A DNA stretch of 64,000 nt from Branchiostoma floridae (Eukaryota > Chordata > Leptocardii > Amphioxiformes > Branchiostomatidae). The translations under genes were made by a program, and so were the position numbers. The notes under the pieces are model-generated. The model did no database searches. It saw only the letters and a list, made by a program, of their open reading frames with translations, and was not told the origin of the DNA. Below are positions 40,955 through 64,000 of the stretch, in pieces (within the stretch, counting starts at the first letter, position 1; each line of letters begins with the position of its first letter). The stretch is taken from contig NC_049981.1 of the NCBI RefSeq assembly GCF_000003815.2, forward strand, positions 33,935,889-33,999,888. Direction: 5' to 3'.

Positions 40955-41735
40955 ACATCCACGCATGGCCCACACATGAACACATCCCCCACACATCCAC
41001 ACATGGTCCACACATCCAAGCATGGTTCACACACAGTCCGAACATCCATGCATAGTCCACACATCCACGCATGGTCCACACATCCACACGTGGTCCACAA
41101 TTCCCCCCACATCCACGCATTGTCCATACATCCACACAAGGTCCACACATCAACACATGGCCCACACATCAACACATGGCCACACATCCCCTGACATCCA
41201 TGCATGGTCCACATAGAGTCTGAAGACCAAGCATAGTCCACACATGGTCCACACATCAACGCATGGTTCACACATCCACAGATGGTTCACATATCCACAC
41301 ATGGTCCATACATCCACACACATCCATGCAGTCTACACATCCGAGCATGGTCCACACATACTCTATACATCCACACTGGGTCCACACATTCATGCACAGT
41401 CCACACATGTACACAAGGTCCCCACATACAGACTGTCCCCACATCCAAGCATGGTCAACACATTCACGTAAAGGACACACATCCACGCAGTCCACACACA
41501 GCCCACACATCCTTGCACAGCCCACACATGGTACACACATCCACGCAGTCCACACACAGCCCACACATCCTTGCACAGCCCACACATGGTACACACATCC
41601 ACGCACAGTCCACACACAGCCCACACATCCTTGCACAGCCCACACATGGTACACACATCCACGCACAGTCCACACATGGTACACACATCCTTGCACAGCC
41701 CACACACGGTACACACATCCTTGCACAACAAAATA
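40955..41735. repeat. Minisatellite, about 19-bp unit
   Basis: Degenerate units of CACACATCCACGCATGGTC, becoming longer units with CCTTGCACAGCCCACACATGG towards the right. Open frames in all directions are repeat artefacts. Confidence 0.93.
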
Positions 41736-41739
41736 AATA

Positions 41740-43255
41740 AAAAGAGTTAATTTTTTTGCATTTTAGCAAGTTGCAGCCACACTGTGGCACACATTCAAAT
41801 ATGGCATGTTTTGGAATGCCGAAAAGGAACTTTCTGTCTTTTTCAAAATCTAATGTCACAAAAAAACGAAAGACTTCTGGACTGTGTTTCTTCAGTCACG
41901 TCTTGATATTTGTTTTCCCCTCTGCGTGAGACTTTGTGGCTGCGTTGATGTCACCCATATAACACACTTGGTGAGGCCTTACACGGAAGTCACATTCAGC
42001 TAACCCTATTGGTGGAAACTCGTTGCTATTGGTTACCAAAATATACACTATCCCTGAATGATCATCAAGCCTGGACAGATCAGAGACAGCCTGGAACAAC
42101 CCCCCTGTTTTGCTAAGTGGACTGGTCCAAAATCATGACACAAATACAAATGTATAAGACTGTGAGGAGATACACCTTAGGGCAAATTTGAAATATAAGC
42201 CTAAAACCCACAAAGTCTGGGACAGATTTGCATAGAACTTTGCTATTCTGGACTTAAACTGACAAACCCCCTCGCATTAATATGGTTCTGTCTAAAATCC
42301 TTCCCCATGTCTAAAATGATTCTGTCCAAAATCCACCGCCATGTGTAAAAATCATCCAGTCCAAAATCCTGTCCAAATTTCAGTATCCTGTGATTTTGGA
42401 CTGTCCCATCCTGAAGGGAGGGAACAGAATGATAACATGGCAAAGTTGCTCATGTGGTCTAAAAAAATCTTGTTCAACCCAGACAACCATTTCTCTGACT
42501 GGATATTTTGTTGAGTTCCATCAAATGACATGTTCCCAGGCTATCTTGATGCTGCTAGGCTTGGTGTTTAACACTTCTAGTTTAGTTTCTTATCAATATT
42601 TAGTTACCCTACAGTGATAGCTAAAGCTTGCGCCGATAATCAGGAAAAGTGCTGCACACCCTCAGTTGAAGTGGGCTGGTCCAAAATTAGCCAATCAGAT
42701 GGTTCCATTTATCAACTGTGTGTTTGACCTTGCAGAGTATGCCGCCATATTGTTTGGAAATATCAAACAGCAGAGTCAAGGTCAACATGGCGGAAGGTGG
42801 TTACCCTGGCAACTGAAGGATATGAAATTAGTGTTTGCCATTGGATAAGCCAAAATGTAAGAAGTTTTCTATTTGCTAAGATAATCATTACCTGCAATTT
42901 CACAACATGATTTGAATGTCAATCTGACCTCTGCTGGAATCTAAGAAGCCCCCCTCCCCCCTAAACTACCATGTAAGAAGGACTCCCATCAATAGTTAAG
43001 GGATTTAGTTCCAGCATACGTTGGGCATTTTGTTTGACTTTGTCCCAGCAAACCGTAATTGCTACATTTGTAAGTAGACATGGGTAGCATCCACAGTTAC
43101 ATGTAAGTACAGCAAAGTATGTCTTCAGCTCTTCTGGGCATGCAGGAAGCTCACCCCTCCCCTGCAGAATGGCACGATCCACCACACGCCGGTGGGTCGC
43201 ACCACTCCCTCCGGAGGGGTGGGTAGGTACACTTGAGTTGACCAGCAAATGGCGG
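41740..43255. other. Intergenic, nothing recognised
   Basis: Ordinary AT-rich sequence; no exon supported. Confidence 0.45.
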
Positions 43256-43259
43256 AAGC

Positions 43260-43407
43260 ATGGCAGGTGGGTTGCTGGAGCTTTTCGCGGAGTTTTTTGG
43301 GTTGTCTTGTGGAATTTGTTTTCTTGATTTAGTACCTGCGGGCGTCAGACGAGAGGAGTTCAAGGTTCGGAGGTCAGCGTCCGGGTCGCGTCAGGACGTG
43401 CTGCAGG
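43260..43407 (+). CDS. Possible isolated coding exon (unassigned)
   Basis: An ATG in good context (GGAAGCATGGC) opens a frame of 49 codons (MAGGLLELFAEFFG...) with a hydrophobic start and a basic end. It runs to a donor-like CTGCAG|GTATCG in a locally CpG-rich stretch. No following exon on the + strand was found. On the - strand the same stretch could instead give a short terminal exon (HVLTRPGR, stop) for the JNK gene after a GTCG|GTATGC donor. Both are speculative. Confidence 0.2.
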
Positions 43408-43449
43408 TATCGCCTATGCTGAACAAAACAAGCCGTCAGGACAGCAGAA

Positions 43450-43575
43450 TCAGTACATGGTTCACAGCAACAAACAAACAAACAAACAAACAGCAGAATG
43501 AGTACACGGTTCACAGCAACAAACAAACAAACAAACAAACAGCAGAATGAGTACACGGTTCACAGCAACACGGAA
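43450..43575. repeat. 45-bp tandem repeat with (CAAA)n
   Basis: Units of AACAAACAAACAAACAGCAG plus AATGAGTACACGGTTCACAGC, about 2.5 copies. Confidence 0.93.
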
Positions 43576-43859
43576 CAAGCTCTAACTGTTCATTCTTACA
43601 TTCTTATTACAACATACTGAAGGCTTAGACGGTTAAGGTTTCACTACCATGGCTACATGCTAACCAGTCAGGGGAAACCTTCTACAAATGAATGTTAACA
43701 TGAAGTTTAGCTAAGAGCAATCAATATTTTAATCAATGAATTAGTGTATTTTAGTTTTGGGACTTGGTGGGTAAAAAAGGGAAGAAGAGAGGAAGGATGG
43801 GAACAAACTGGACAGGGGAGAACAAATACATCAATTTCCACCTGAGCATTTCTATAGGA

Positions 43860-44120
43860 CTGACTATACTGATGTCATGTACAATATATGTTGATGCCAT
43901 GCACAATATGTGCTGATGTCATACACAAGATGTGCTGATGTCATACACAATATGTGCCATTTCATACACAATATGTGCAATGTCATACACAAGATGTGCT
44001 GATGTCATACACAATATGTGCCATTTCATACACAATATGTGCAATGTCATACACAAGATGTGCTGATGTCATACACAAAATGTAAGATGTCATACACAAA
44101 ATGTAAGATGTCATACACAG
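43860..44120. repeat. Minisatellite, about 21-bp unit
   Basis: Units of GATGTCATACACAATATGTGC, about 12 copies. Confidence 0.93.
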
Positions 44121-44210
44121 AATCTGGCACATTTCAAGGTCAGGGGACTGTGTGTTCTAGGGTTTCCATGGTAACATGATTGACAGTTCAGTCACCAGAG
44201 CTATCATCTT

Positions 44211-55186
<10,976 letters not shown>

Positions 55187-55725
55187 GCAGGGCTGCGGAC
55201 AGAAGGAGACAATCAATCAATCATTCAATCAATCAATCAATCAATTAAACAAGCAGTCAAGGGATGGTTGGCATTCAGCACCATGGGCAGGTCACAGTAA
55301 CCAACCTTTCCTTCCACCACAGCTTTGTTTTAAGATAATACCTCATACTAGTCATAGCTCCCTAGTAGTGGTCATTATAGATATCATGTTATGGTGTAAT
55401 AAGCTCGCACAATCAAACATTACCGGTATGTTATTACCAGCTCAAACACGTCCTTACTCAAAATCAACATTTATCTGAGCGAGTAGTTCAGGTGCAGCTA
55501 CATGTGGCCAGGTGCTCACCGTGGTGACACAGGTGAGACTACTGGTCTCCAGAATCAGCTGGACCTTGGGTTTGGACACACAAGTGGACAGTATGGTGAC
55601 AATGGGGAACGGACGTATGGCTATTTCTACTGTGCAGACTGCGACGAGCTGGCCTCACTGACATCTACTGCGGGTATGTTCCACCACTTCTAGAGTACTC
55701 GGCTCCAGTTTGGAACAACAGACAG
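55187..55725. other. 5' flank of JNK, no further exon supported
   Basis: Contains a short (AATC)n run near 55215. No clear promoter or 5'UTR exon was identified. Confidence 0.4.
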
Positions 55726-55734
55726 ACTAGAACG

Positions 55735-56275
55735 TGTTCAGAAACATGCATGTACTGATGTAGCATTATGTTGGGTCAGAAACATGCATGTACTGATGTA
55801 GCATTATGTTGGGTCAGAAACATGCATGTACTGATGTAGCATTATGTTGGGTCGGCAGTACAGAAACATGCATGTACTGATGTAGCATTATGTTGGGTCG
55901 GCAGTACAGAAACATGCATGTACTGATGTAGCATTATGTTGGGTCGGCAGTACAGAAACATGCATGTACTGATGTAGCATTATGTTGGGTCGGCAGTACA
56001 GAAACATGCATGTACTGATGTAGGATTATGTTGGGTCGGCAGTACAGAAACATGCATGTACTGATGTAGGATTATGTTGGGTCGGCAGTACAGAAACATG
56101 CATGTACTGATGTAGGATTATGTTGGGTCGGCAGTACAGAAACATGCATGTACTGATGTAGGATTATGTTGGGTCGGCAGTACAGAAACATGCATGTACT
56201 GATGTAGGATTATGTTGGGTCGGCAGTACAGAAACATGCATGTACTGATGTAGGATTATGTTGGGTCGGCAGTAC
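55735..56275. repeat. Minisatellite, 40/46-bp units, about 12 copies
   Basis: Units of CAGTACAGAAACATGCATGT plus ACTGATGTAGGATTATGTTG and GGTCGG. Early units lack the GGCAGTAC insert, and there is a G/C switch in GTAGSATT halfway, so the array grew in stages. Confidence 0.95.
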
Positions 56276-56279
56276 ACCA

Positions 56280-57535
56280 GGGAACATTGGATTTACAGAC
56301 TCTTTCTGATCGCAGACAAAACCTTTGCATCTAACGGACTTCGTAAAGAAAGTACAGCAATTAGGGGTGGGTACCGGTACAGAAAATTCAGGTCCAGGTC
56401 CGGATCAGGTCCAGAGGATCAGGTCCAGGTCCCGATCAGGTCCTGATTCAGTATGTGAAAAAGGTTCGGACCTGATTCAGTATGTGAAAATGTGTGATAT
56501 GGACAATACTCAAAACAATGGTCCATTTTGCTACAAAGGAATCTGTATTGCGTAGTTTTCGACTCCCACTGGTGTTTTAAAAATCATACAAGGCTTACTA
56601 CCTCTGTACGATTGACTGTAAAAGTTGGTAAAAATTACTATCGAATATGATATCTACTCTGCTTCACTCGTTATTTGCCTTGACCGATAACCCCCAAAAC
56701 GTGTGAATGCCCGATCATATAATCAGTTCATTTTCCATCTGTCCCAGTTGCCTGTATATTGTTACAGCACACGGAAGTTAGGACAGCTGTGTGTTTACTG
56801 CATCAGCAGCTCCGCAGGACGGAAGACTTACCTGCAATTTCACACTTCAGCTCAGCAGGTAAAGACTCAGGTGTCAAGCAAGCACTTTCACTTTTCATGT
56901 CACTTTCACACGTAGACGTTTGACTTTTTTGTACCTGTTCACTTAAAAAAGGCCCACATACAGTAGGGGTTTTGTATGCATATCAAAAAGTACACTCAGG
57001 ATTTTTCATCCTGTGCCAAGATTTTTTAACCAAAATTTTCAAACTGACTGCAGACTTACTACATACATAATAATTTCCTATGCTGGGCAATGACCCTAGT
57101 TGACGCAGGCCCAAAACGAGTCCATACAGTATTTTAACCTATTTTCGACTTTTAGCAGGAAAATGTAAGTAACATTTCATATTGGTGAGACAGTGTAGGT
57201 TGCAGATGTTCAGATTCGGCAAAAAAACAAGGTTTTGGTTAATTTTTTCGGCCTGTGCTGACCCCTAATTTGAAGTGGTCAGTCCCTAAAATGATATCAT
57301 GGAAAGGCAAGATGGCGGCACTTTTGACCGCTGAAATATCTTGCGCTGGAAAGTTTAAAGATTAGACTTTTGGACACTTGAGATAGCGGGCTGCTGTGTG
57401 GGGTGAGCTGTTATGACCTGGAATGTTCACGGATGAGATTATGACACCCTGAACTTGCTAATTTTTACATTATCGCCAATACAGATTTCCATTAGTGGTC
57501 ACTGCTCTGCTCAGCTTCAGGCTTTTCCACCCTCG
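56280..57535. other. Intergenic, no gene supported
   Basis: A small AGGTCCRGATC repeat at 56390-56445. Otherwise unique AT-rich sequence. Confidence 0.45.
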
Positions 57536-57537
57536 TC

Positions 57538-57790
57538 AGCAGGGTTGGACAAGTCCACTGGCCCGACTGTCCCGGGCAAGTAAAAGTACTAGTCGGGCAA
57601 GTTGTACCCCACTCGTCCGATCGGGCAAGATTTTTCCATGAGTGAGATTTTGATCTACTTGTTACTTTTCACAGTCATGGCATCAAGCATTGGTCAACAC
57701 AGGAAAATTGAGCCAATGATAAAAGAATTCCATTGCTAGAAATGTTCATGAAAATACAAAAAAATGTTCCTTACATTTTTGGCAAGGACA
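57538..57790. repeat. Dispersed repeat with 'CGGGCAAGT' motifs, copy B
   Basis: Inverted relative to copy A at 7950-8262. The shared core is GTCATGGCATCAAGCATTGG, flanked by GGGCAAGT words on the left. Confidence 0.6.
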
Positions 57791-58489
57791 TGTGAATTTC
57801 CTGCAACATCGAAACCCCTGCCATAGCCTCCCGCCTTCTCCTGTGATGAGATGTAGTCCTAAACCCCTTTCACAGCCTTACCACATCACATGATCTGACA
57901 GCCCCCATACCTTGCCTACATGATGTATCTGTGCTGCTCCCACGGGAGTATTCCATCATCCCATCATCCCACACAGCATTAATGTCATGTCCTGACTTCA
58001 TATCTCAATACATCTTCATATCTCATATCCATATCTCAATATCTAGGTCCATAAATTTGCTTTATTCGAATTACAACAGGGACAATATTTACAATGTAGA
58101 CACGAGTAGGCTAACAAGCTGATATTTCATACATCATTACTACATGTATGTTCCTCCACGCAAATAACAAAGATAAAATCACGATCAAGAGAATCAACAT
58201 ATGTTGCTGTGAAGTAGACATACAACTGACTCCTGTGTGTATCATACTGTAACAGTACTGCTAGTACTAGAGTAATTTGTACCCAGGCAAAATGTCTTAA
58301 TTTATACTGAGTTACCTTACAAGTTGTACCTGCAAGGAGCCTCCTTGCTACCTGTAACAATTGTTGTACAAAAAACAACTCTGACTTGACTATTATCAGT
58401 ATTAGTCAACTTACGTTTGAAAGAACTCCAGTATAAACATGATCAACACTAATAATATAATAATATCGGGTGTATTTTGCAGCCAGTAG

Positions 58490-58720
58490 GTACCCAAAGT
58501 GTGGGTAATGAGGCTGATTAACGTGGTCGAGGCACCTCCTCGAGCACGGGACCCCCGTTTTACGTCCCTCCCGGAAGACAATTTCGTGGAAAGCTTCGTG
58601 AGGCTACAGCAATCCGGACGTCCTTGGTTGGTCCCCCATCCAAGCACTATCCGCACCGCGTGTAGCTTAACTTCCGAGATCGAGGGATCGGGTGTACCAA
58701 CACGCCACGCGACCGTAGCT
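58490..58720 (-). mobile_element. 5S rRNA-derived SINE
   Basis: On the - strand the first ~95 bases follow 5S rRNA: CTACGG at the start, CCCGATC, GATCTCGGAAGTTAAGC (A-box region) and TAGTGCTTGGATGGGGGACC (C-box region). The sequence then leaves 5S and enters a tail with GGACGTAAAACGGGGGTCCC. Head plus unrelated tail marks a SINE rather than a 5S gene. Confidence 0.85.
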
Positions 58721-58996
58721 AACACAGATGAATTACAGTAACTCAGACCTACAGGTCTGCTTACCCTACATCAGTGGTTTAACTACAACAGTACAAGTTA
58801 CAACTATTATAAATAGGTTTATGGATCTGAATTTGTTAGTCTGAACTGCGTCAGACCTCTCAACACACTTATTGAGCAGGGTGGGGGTGATCCGGTTTGC
58901 TTGGATAAAGACATGAGCACTGGAACAACCTGAGATTTCTTGTCATGTTTAACCTGCACAAGTCGTAAAACAGGAAAATACCAACCGTTGCGCAAT

Positions 58997-59200
58997 GAGG
59001 TCATGTGGCACAATGGTAGGGGGAGGTGTTTCACACATGAACTAGAAGTTCTGAGTTCAAATCCCGACATATCTCTTCTCCCCACTTCACTTGGCTGAAA
59101 AGGAGCGCCTAGTTTCTGTTGGGACTTCCGTTGGATAGGACGCTAGACGGAGGCCCCGTGTTTGAGGAGAGTCACACCTCGAGCAGACGTATCCCATAAG
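58997..59200 (+). mobile_element. tRNA-derived SINE sharing the tail of the 5S SINE
   Basis: Head with GTGGCACAATGGTAGGGGG (A-box-like) and GAGTTCAAATCCCGAC (B-box). The tail CTTCCGTTGGATAGGACGCT then AGACGGAGGCCCCGTG and TGAGGAG parallels the tail of the neighbouring 5S-headed element on the other strand. Confidence 0.75.
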
Positions 59201-60150
59201 TAGGAGAAAGGGTCCTTCCCGGTTTGAGTGGATAAAAAAAATGTTTCTGGATATGCAGCTTGTACTGTTCACTACAGACCTGGTGTGTTAATTGTTGTGT
59301 GAGGTTTTACCCTGTCCTGTTCAGAGTATGCAGCTTGTACGGTTGTACTGATGCCTTACGCCAGTGTAGCCCTACTGAATACCCCACGGTTTGGGCACGT
59401 CATGTTTGTACGGCTGATGTTAGTAATGATAACAAGAACAGTTTATAAAATAATATAGGAAAATGGCACCCCCCCCCCCCACATCTATAAATAATGTACG
59501 TGCCCATATCGGCGGCGGCCCTATCAGTATCAGACTCGTCCGTCCAAACCGGAACAGAAGTCCTGTACCCAACCCTACCCCCTAACCCTACACCTAACCC
59601 CCCGGCCTCCCCCCTCCCTCCTCCCCCTCATGACTCATGTTTTCCCGAATCTGCCCCAAATGAAGGGACGGCAGACCGCCTCTGACCTACCTTTCCTTCC
59701 GTCCTTTTCGGGCCGTTTTCCCGCGCTGTTTTCTCCTCACGTCGTCTGGAATCAAACTCTTCTCCCACAGAGAAACCTCACACCAGATTCCCGCGCTGAT
59801 CCACCCGTAAAAATTCTCTGAACGGCCTAAATTTGATCAAAACGACGAGGAAATAGGAAGTATGGCTACCCAGAAAATACACGTCCACAACATGTGATGA
59901 CGTCATGTCATTTACCCCCCGCGAAGAACTTGTGTTGACGTCACCATAAGTGAGTGCCTGCAATACAGGAGGAAAATGACAGATGGCGCGCCTGCACGGG
60001 TCAGTAGCCTGTAGCCTGGGTTCCATGCTCTATGAGATGCAGCCGGTGATAGGTATTAAAGGAGGATGGTAGTCAGGCTACCCAGTGTAAGTGTGAGGAG
60101 TAGTTGTTGTGGTTAGTAGTTATTAAAAACTGTCTACAATACTTACAGGC
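59201..60150. other. Intergenic, partly CpG-containing
   Basis: 59500-60000 is C- and CpG-richer with an AGATGGCGCGCC word near 59983. It could hold an upstream promoter or 5'UTR exon for JNK, but there is no direct support. Confidence 0.3.
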
Positions 60151-60362
60151 TACTGTAAATGCATTTAAGTTCGCTGGGATTTAATTTCGCGGTAGCGGGA
60201 AAAATGACTTTTCGCGGTGGTTTTAATTTCGCGGTAATACCTTCGACTGCAGTCTAATACATTAAAAGAAAAATGTTCGCGGTGGATTTAAGTTCGCGGT
60301 GAAGTGGTCGCCGCGAAAACCGCGAACATTAATCCACCGCGAACATTTCTGCATTTACAGTA
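60151..60362. mobile_element. Palindromic MITE-like element, copy 3 (inverted)
   Basis: 212 bp, TACTGTAAATGC...GCATTTACAGTA. Interior is the reverse complement of copies 1 and 2. Confidence 0.85.
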
Positions 60363-61170
60363 ATTGTCTAGTTCGTTACTCAGGATGGGAGCATTTAAGA
60401 GACAGGAGCCTGGGGTGGCGGTTGCAAGTTTGATGTTTCTTGTTTTTTAATGTTAACGTTAACTTAAGTTGATATTGCTGTTGTAAGCTACACTTGAAAT
60501 TTGAATGATTCATGTGCTGAACTCTAATTGTTCAAGTTTCAAAAGAAGCAGTCATTCCATTACTATCCACTAAAAGATCACTATTTAGCGAAAATAGTTC
60601 AATGAAACTCCACAAATAAATGGTCCTCTCAATAGTCTCCGCTGAGTTGAGTTTTATTAGAAATATATATCAGAAACCACATCTTATGTCCTGTGCCTTG
60701 ATAATTTGATACATGTATGCGTCCAACAGTGGTCATGATACTTTATGATTACAGTGTTTACATACAGGCCATGAAACTGCCAAATACAAGGTCTTCTTGT
60801 TCGTCCGTCGGCGTCGACGATCAGACGATCAGACGTCGACGTCAAATACAAGGTACACACCTGTTAAACATTATGTATACACACACCTGTTAAACATGTA
60901 ACGTTGTATATATGTATACACACTGTCACACATATTTAAGATCAAATAAAATTCTACCTCCACATGTGTGCTAATTATATTTTTTCCTGACAACAAAAAT
61001 GTTGGTTTCGCTGACATGATTATCAACTATATCATACAGACATCAATGTTAAAACTGTGGTTAAAATTGTGCATCCCTGAATGTTGAGAACATGAAGACA
61101 TTTACAGATGCAGCATGGAGAATTCTGGTACTCAAAACCTGAGGACACGTAGAGAATTCAGTACTGTACA
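60363..61170. other. Intergenic, nothing recognised
   Basis: AT-rich; a short nested repeat of GTCGACG/CAGACGATC near 60810-60845. Confidence 0.5.
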
Positions 61171-61171
61171 A

Positions 61172-61895
61172 ATAACCACCTTTACTAATTTGGGCATAAA
61201 CAGAAAATGTACATTTCCTAATTTGGGCATATACAGAAAATGTACATTTCCCAATTTGGGCATAAACAGAAAATGTACATTTCCTAATTTGGGCATATAC
61301 AGAAAATGTACATTTCCTAATTTGGGCATATACAGAAAATGTACATTTCTTAATTTGGGCATAAACAGAAAATGTACATTTCCTAATTTGGGCATATACA
61401 GAAAATGTACATTTCCTAATTTGGGCATAAACAGAAAATGTACATTTCCTAATTTGGGCATATACAGAAAATGTACATTTCCTAATTTGGGCATAAACAG
61501 AAAATGTACATTTCCTAATTTGGGCATATACAGAAAATGTACATTTCCTAATTTGGGCATAAACAGAAAATGTACATTTCCTAATTTGGGCATATACAGA
61601 AAATGTACATTTCCCAATTTGGGCATATACAGAAAAAGAACATTTCCCAATTTGGGCATATACAGAAAAGTACATTTCCCAATTTGGGCATATACAGAAA
61701 AGTACATTTCCCAATTTGGGCATATACAGACAAGTACATTTCCCAATTTGGGCATATACAGAAAAGTACATTTCCTAATTAGGGCATATACAGAAAAGTA
61801 CAATTCCCAATTTCGGCATATACAGAAAAAAATATTGCCTAATTTGGCCATGAACAGAAAAGTGCATTTCCTAATTTAGGCATGTACAGAAATCC
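61172..61895. repeat. 33-bp minisatellite, about 22 copies
   Basis: Units of AATTTGGGCATATACAGAAA plus ATGTACATTTCCT, with ATAAACAG and ATATACAG variants alternating. A 1-base deletion variant homogenised the right-hand copies. Long open frames on both strands result from the 33-bp period. Confidence 0.97.
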
Positions 61896-61899
61896 CATT

Positions 61900-62350
61900 T
61901 CCTGATGAAACATTTGCTCAGCAAATGTGACGAGTTTTTCAGGAAAGGTTTTGCAAATTTTGATATCTACATCATAAAACGCTCAACTGGATTATTGTAC
62001 ATCGTTTCTACATTTCTGTCTTGGACAGACTAAATCAGTAACAGACTGTTCCACTCTGTGGAACACATCAAGTTCAACCTTCAGGCTGCCTTCGTAGGAC
62101 AATAACAATCTTGCATATAATTTCATGAAATTGAACAAATTCACCCAACAATCATCCTAGCCATAAAAGCATATCTATGCATATTCTGGCCAGTAAGAGG
62201 CCTGTTCAAGTAAAACATTTGTTTTATTAACTTGGATGGACTCAAGCCAGTTGTGATCTCACAGTGCCACAAGTTGTGCCACCTGACTGTTCTGTCAATC
62301 CTTCACTTATATGAAGTGTTTTTTACTTAGAAGTTTGCTCGAATATCTCC
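61900..62350. other. Intergenic, nothing recognised
   Basis: Unique AT-rich sequence. Confidence 0.5.
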
Positions 62351-62354
62351 AACA

Positions 62355-63018
62355 TCTTGAAGGCATTTGCTAACACGTCTCCAGATGAATCTTAAGAAGT
62401 TTGCTGACACGTCTCCAGATGAACCTTAAGAAGTTTGCTGACACGTCTCTAGATAGATCTTAAGAAGTTTGCTGACACGTCTCCAGATGAATCTTAAGAA
62501 GTTTGTTGACACATCTCCAGATGGATCTTAAGAAGTTTGCTAACACGTCTCCAGATAGATCTTAAGAAGTTTGTTGACACGTCTCCAGATGAATCTTAAG
62601 AAGTTTGTTGACACATCTCCAGATGGATCTTAAGAAGTTTGCTAACACGTCTCCAGATAGATCTTAAGAAGTTTGTTGACACGTCTCCAGATGAAAGTTA
62701 AGAAGTTTGTTGACACGTCTCCAGATGAATCTTAAGAAGTTTGTTGACACGTCTCCAGATGAATCTTAAGAAGTTTGCTGACACGTCTCCAGATGAATCT
62801 TAAGAAGTTTGCTGACACGTCTCCAAATGAATCTTAAGAAGTTTGCTGACACGTCTCCGGATAGATCTTAAGAAGTTTGCTGACACGTCTCCAAATGAAT
62901 CTTAAGAAGTTTGCTGACACGTCTCCGGATAGATCTTAAGAAGTTTGCTGACACGTCTCCAGATGGATCTTAAGAAGTTTGCTGACACGTCTCCGGATAG
63001 ATCTTAAGAAGTTTGCTG
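62355..63018. repeat. 34-bp minisatellite, about 19 copies
   Basis: Units of ATCTTAAGAAGTTTGCTGAC plus ACGTCTCCAGATGA. Variant units (TAGATC, GGATAG) recur in blocks, indicating multi-unit duplications. Confidence 0.97.
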
Positions 63019-63059
63019 GCAGATTGTGCAAGAAGGCGGGGTCAAGGATCGGATTCATC

Positions 63060-64000
63060 TTCGTGTCCTGATTGGCCAGAAGAGATCATGTGAGACATAG
63101 TGAAAGCTGACCACGGACAGCTATGTCCTGATTGGTCAAAAGAGATCATGTGAGACATAGTAAAAACTAATAATAGACAGCCATGTCCTGATTGGTCAGA
63201 AGAGATCATGTGAGACATAGTGACAACAGATCATACACAGCCATGTCCTGATTGGTCAGAAGAGATCATGTGAGCATAGTAAAAACTAATATCATAGACA
63301 GCCATGTCCTGATTGGGCAGAAGAGATCATGTGAGACATAGTAAAAACTGATCACAGACAGTTACGTCCTGATACGAGCGATCGCTGTTGTTGTTTATAT
63401 CCGGGGTATTCGGTGGTTGGTGCCTACCAGGACGTCAGTAGATTGGATTAAAAATTGATATTTAAATCAGCAGATCAAATTACCGGTTAATATGTAAATC
63501 AATCGTTTGCCAAACATCTGCTTTTTGCCCACCACTGCGTCACCATGACATCATCGCGATCACTCGTATTGGTCAAAAACGATCATGTGAGACATAGTGA
63601 AAAGTGATCAGACAGCCATGTCCTGATTGGTCAGAAGAGATCATGTGAGACATACTGTAATTCCTGATTTTTTTCAATGTACTGTTATGTTCCCGGTTTT
63701 CACGGTGATGACTGTAACATGAACTTATCATTACTGATAACAAATAATTCACAGACTTTTTTATGTGCACTTGCTGCGACAGTGAAAATTTAGTTCCGAG
63801 AACAAGTTAAATTTTCTCAGACAGGGAAAGTTTGGTACCGAGAAGACAAATTGAATTACAGTAGTGACAACTGATCATAGACAGCTATGTCCTGATTGGT
63901 CAGAAGAGATCATGTGAGACAAAGTGACAACTGATCATAGACAGCTATGTCCTGATTGGTCAGAAGAGATCATGTGAGACAAAGTGAAAACTGATCAGAC
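63060..64000. repeat. About 60-bp minisatellite with inverted CCAAT cores, interrupted
   Basis: Units of GTCCTGATTGGTCAGAAGAG plus ATCATGTGAGACATAGTGA and GATCATAGACAGCCAT, about 10 copies. Unique inserts interrupt at 63370-63560 and 63650-63860. Runs off the right edge. Confidence 0.95.

Noticed and set aside
40666..41859. Multiple frames of 110-200 codons on both strands
   Set aside because: All lie in degenerate 19-21-bp minisatellites.
58620..58720. Functional 5S rRNA gene
   Set aside because: Only about 95 bases follow 5S, with substitutions, no 5S 3' end or T-run terminator, and a SINE tail fused on.
61061..61879. Open frames of 236-254 codons on both strands
   Set aside because: They come from a 33-bp tandem repeat, a multiple of three. 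Identical periodic peptides appear in all frames with no flanking gene signals.
62355..63018. CRISPR-like regular repeats
   Set aside because: Contiguous 34-bp units with no spacers, in a eukaryotic genome; an ordinary minisatellite.

Overview
The window looks like a chordate invertebrate genome, most probably a cephalochordate (amphioxus, Branchiostoma). This is inferred from three things: vertebrate-like gene families in single intron-rich copies, a very high density of minisatellites and short palindromic elements, and a chimeric extracellular protease of the shuffled-domain type expected in amphioxus. There is no bacterial operon or CRISPR structure. Five N runs (four of 100 bases, one of 616) show a draft assembly.

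Layout. At 1.0-1.9 kb (- strand) lies the first coding exon of a secreted protein that continues off the left edge. At 4.4-7.3 kb (- strand) is an intronless-CDS C2H2 zinc-finger protein with a long hexapeptide coding minisatellite; its stop codon lies in a 1.3-kb noncoding minisatellite. At 10.5-24.7 kb (- strand) is a 21-exon, phase-consistent gene for a secreted ADAM-type metalloprotease joined to a CUB domain and two kringles. A 350-bp array of about 27 CACGTG E-boxes sits just upstream of its start codon. At 28.3-37.2 kb (+ strand) is an 8-exon PH-RhoGAP-coiled-coil gene of the ARHGAP22/24/25 (FilGAP) family with a CpG-rich promoter. At 44.2-55.2 kb (- strand) is a c-Jun N-terminal kinase gene with a JNK3-like N-terminal extension and three alternative copies of the kinase subdomain IX-X exon. 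The exon with the catalytic lysine is not found in the assembled sequence. The remaining sequence (38-44 kb, 55-64 kb) is intergenic and dominated by tandem arrays, SINEs and MITE-like elements.

The most striking feature is that tandem repeats in the RhoGAP and JNK genes are not randomly placed in introns. Many begin inside an exon and copy the exon-intron junction itself, multiplying splice donors or acceptors. Nearly every junction of the RhoGAP gene and at least three JNK junctions show this. I recall from memory that boundary-spanning minisatellites ('mirage' minisatellites) were reported at the amphioxus Adh locus; here the pattern extends across two unrelated genes. A JNK kinase, a Rac/Cdc42-type GAP and an ADAM protease could share cytoskeletal and adhesion signalling, but nothing in the sequence shows they work together.
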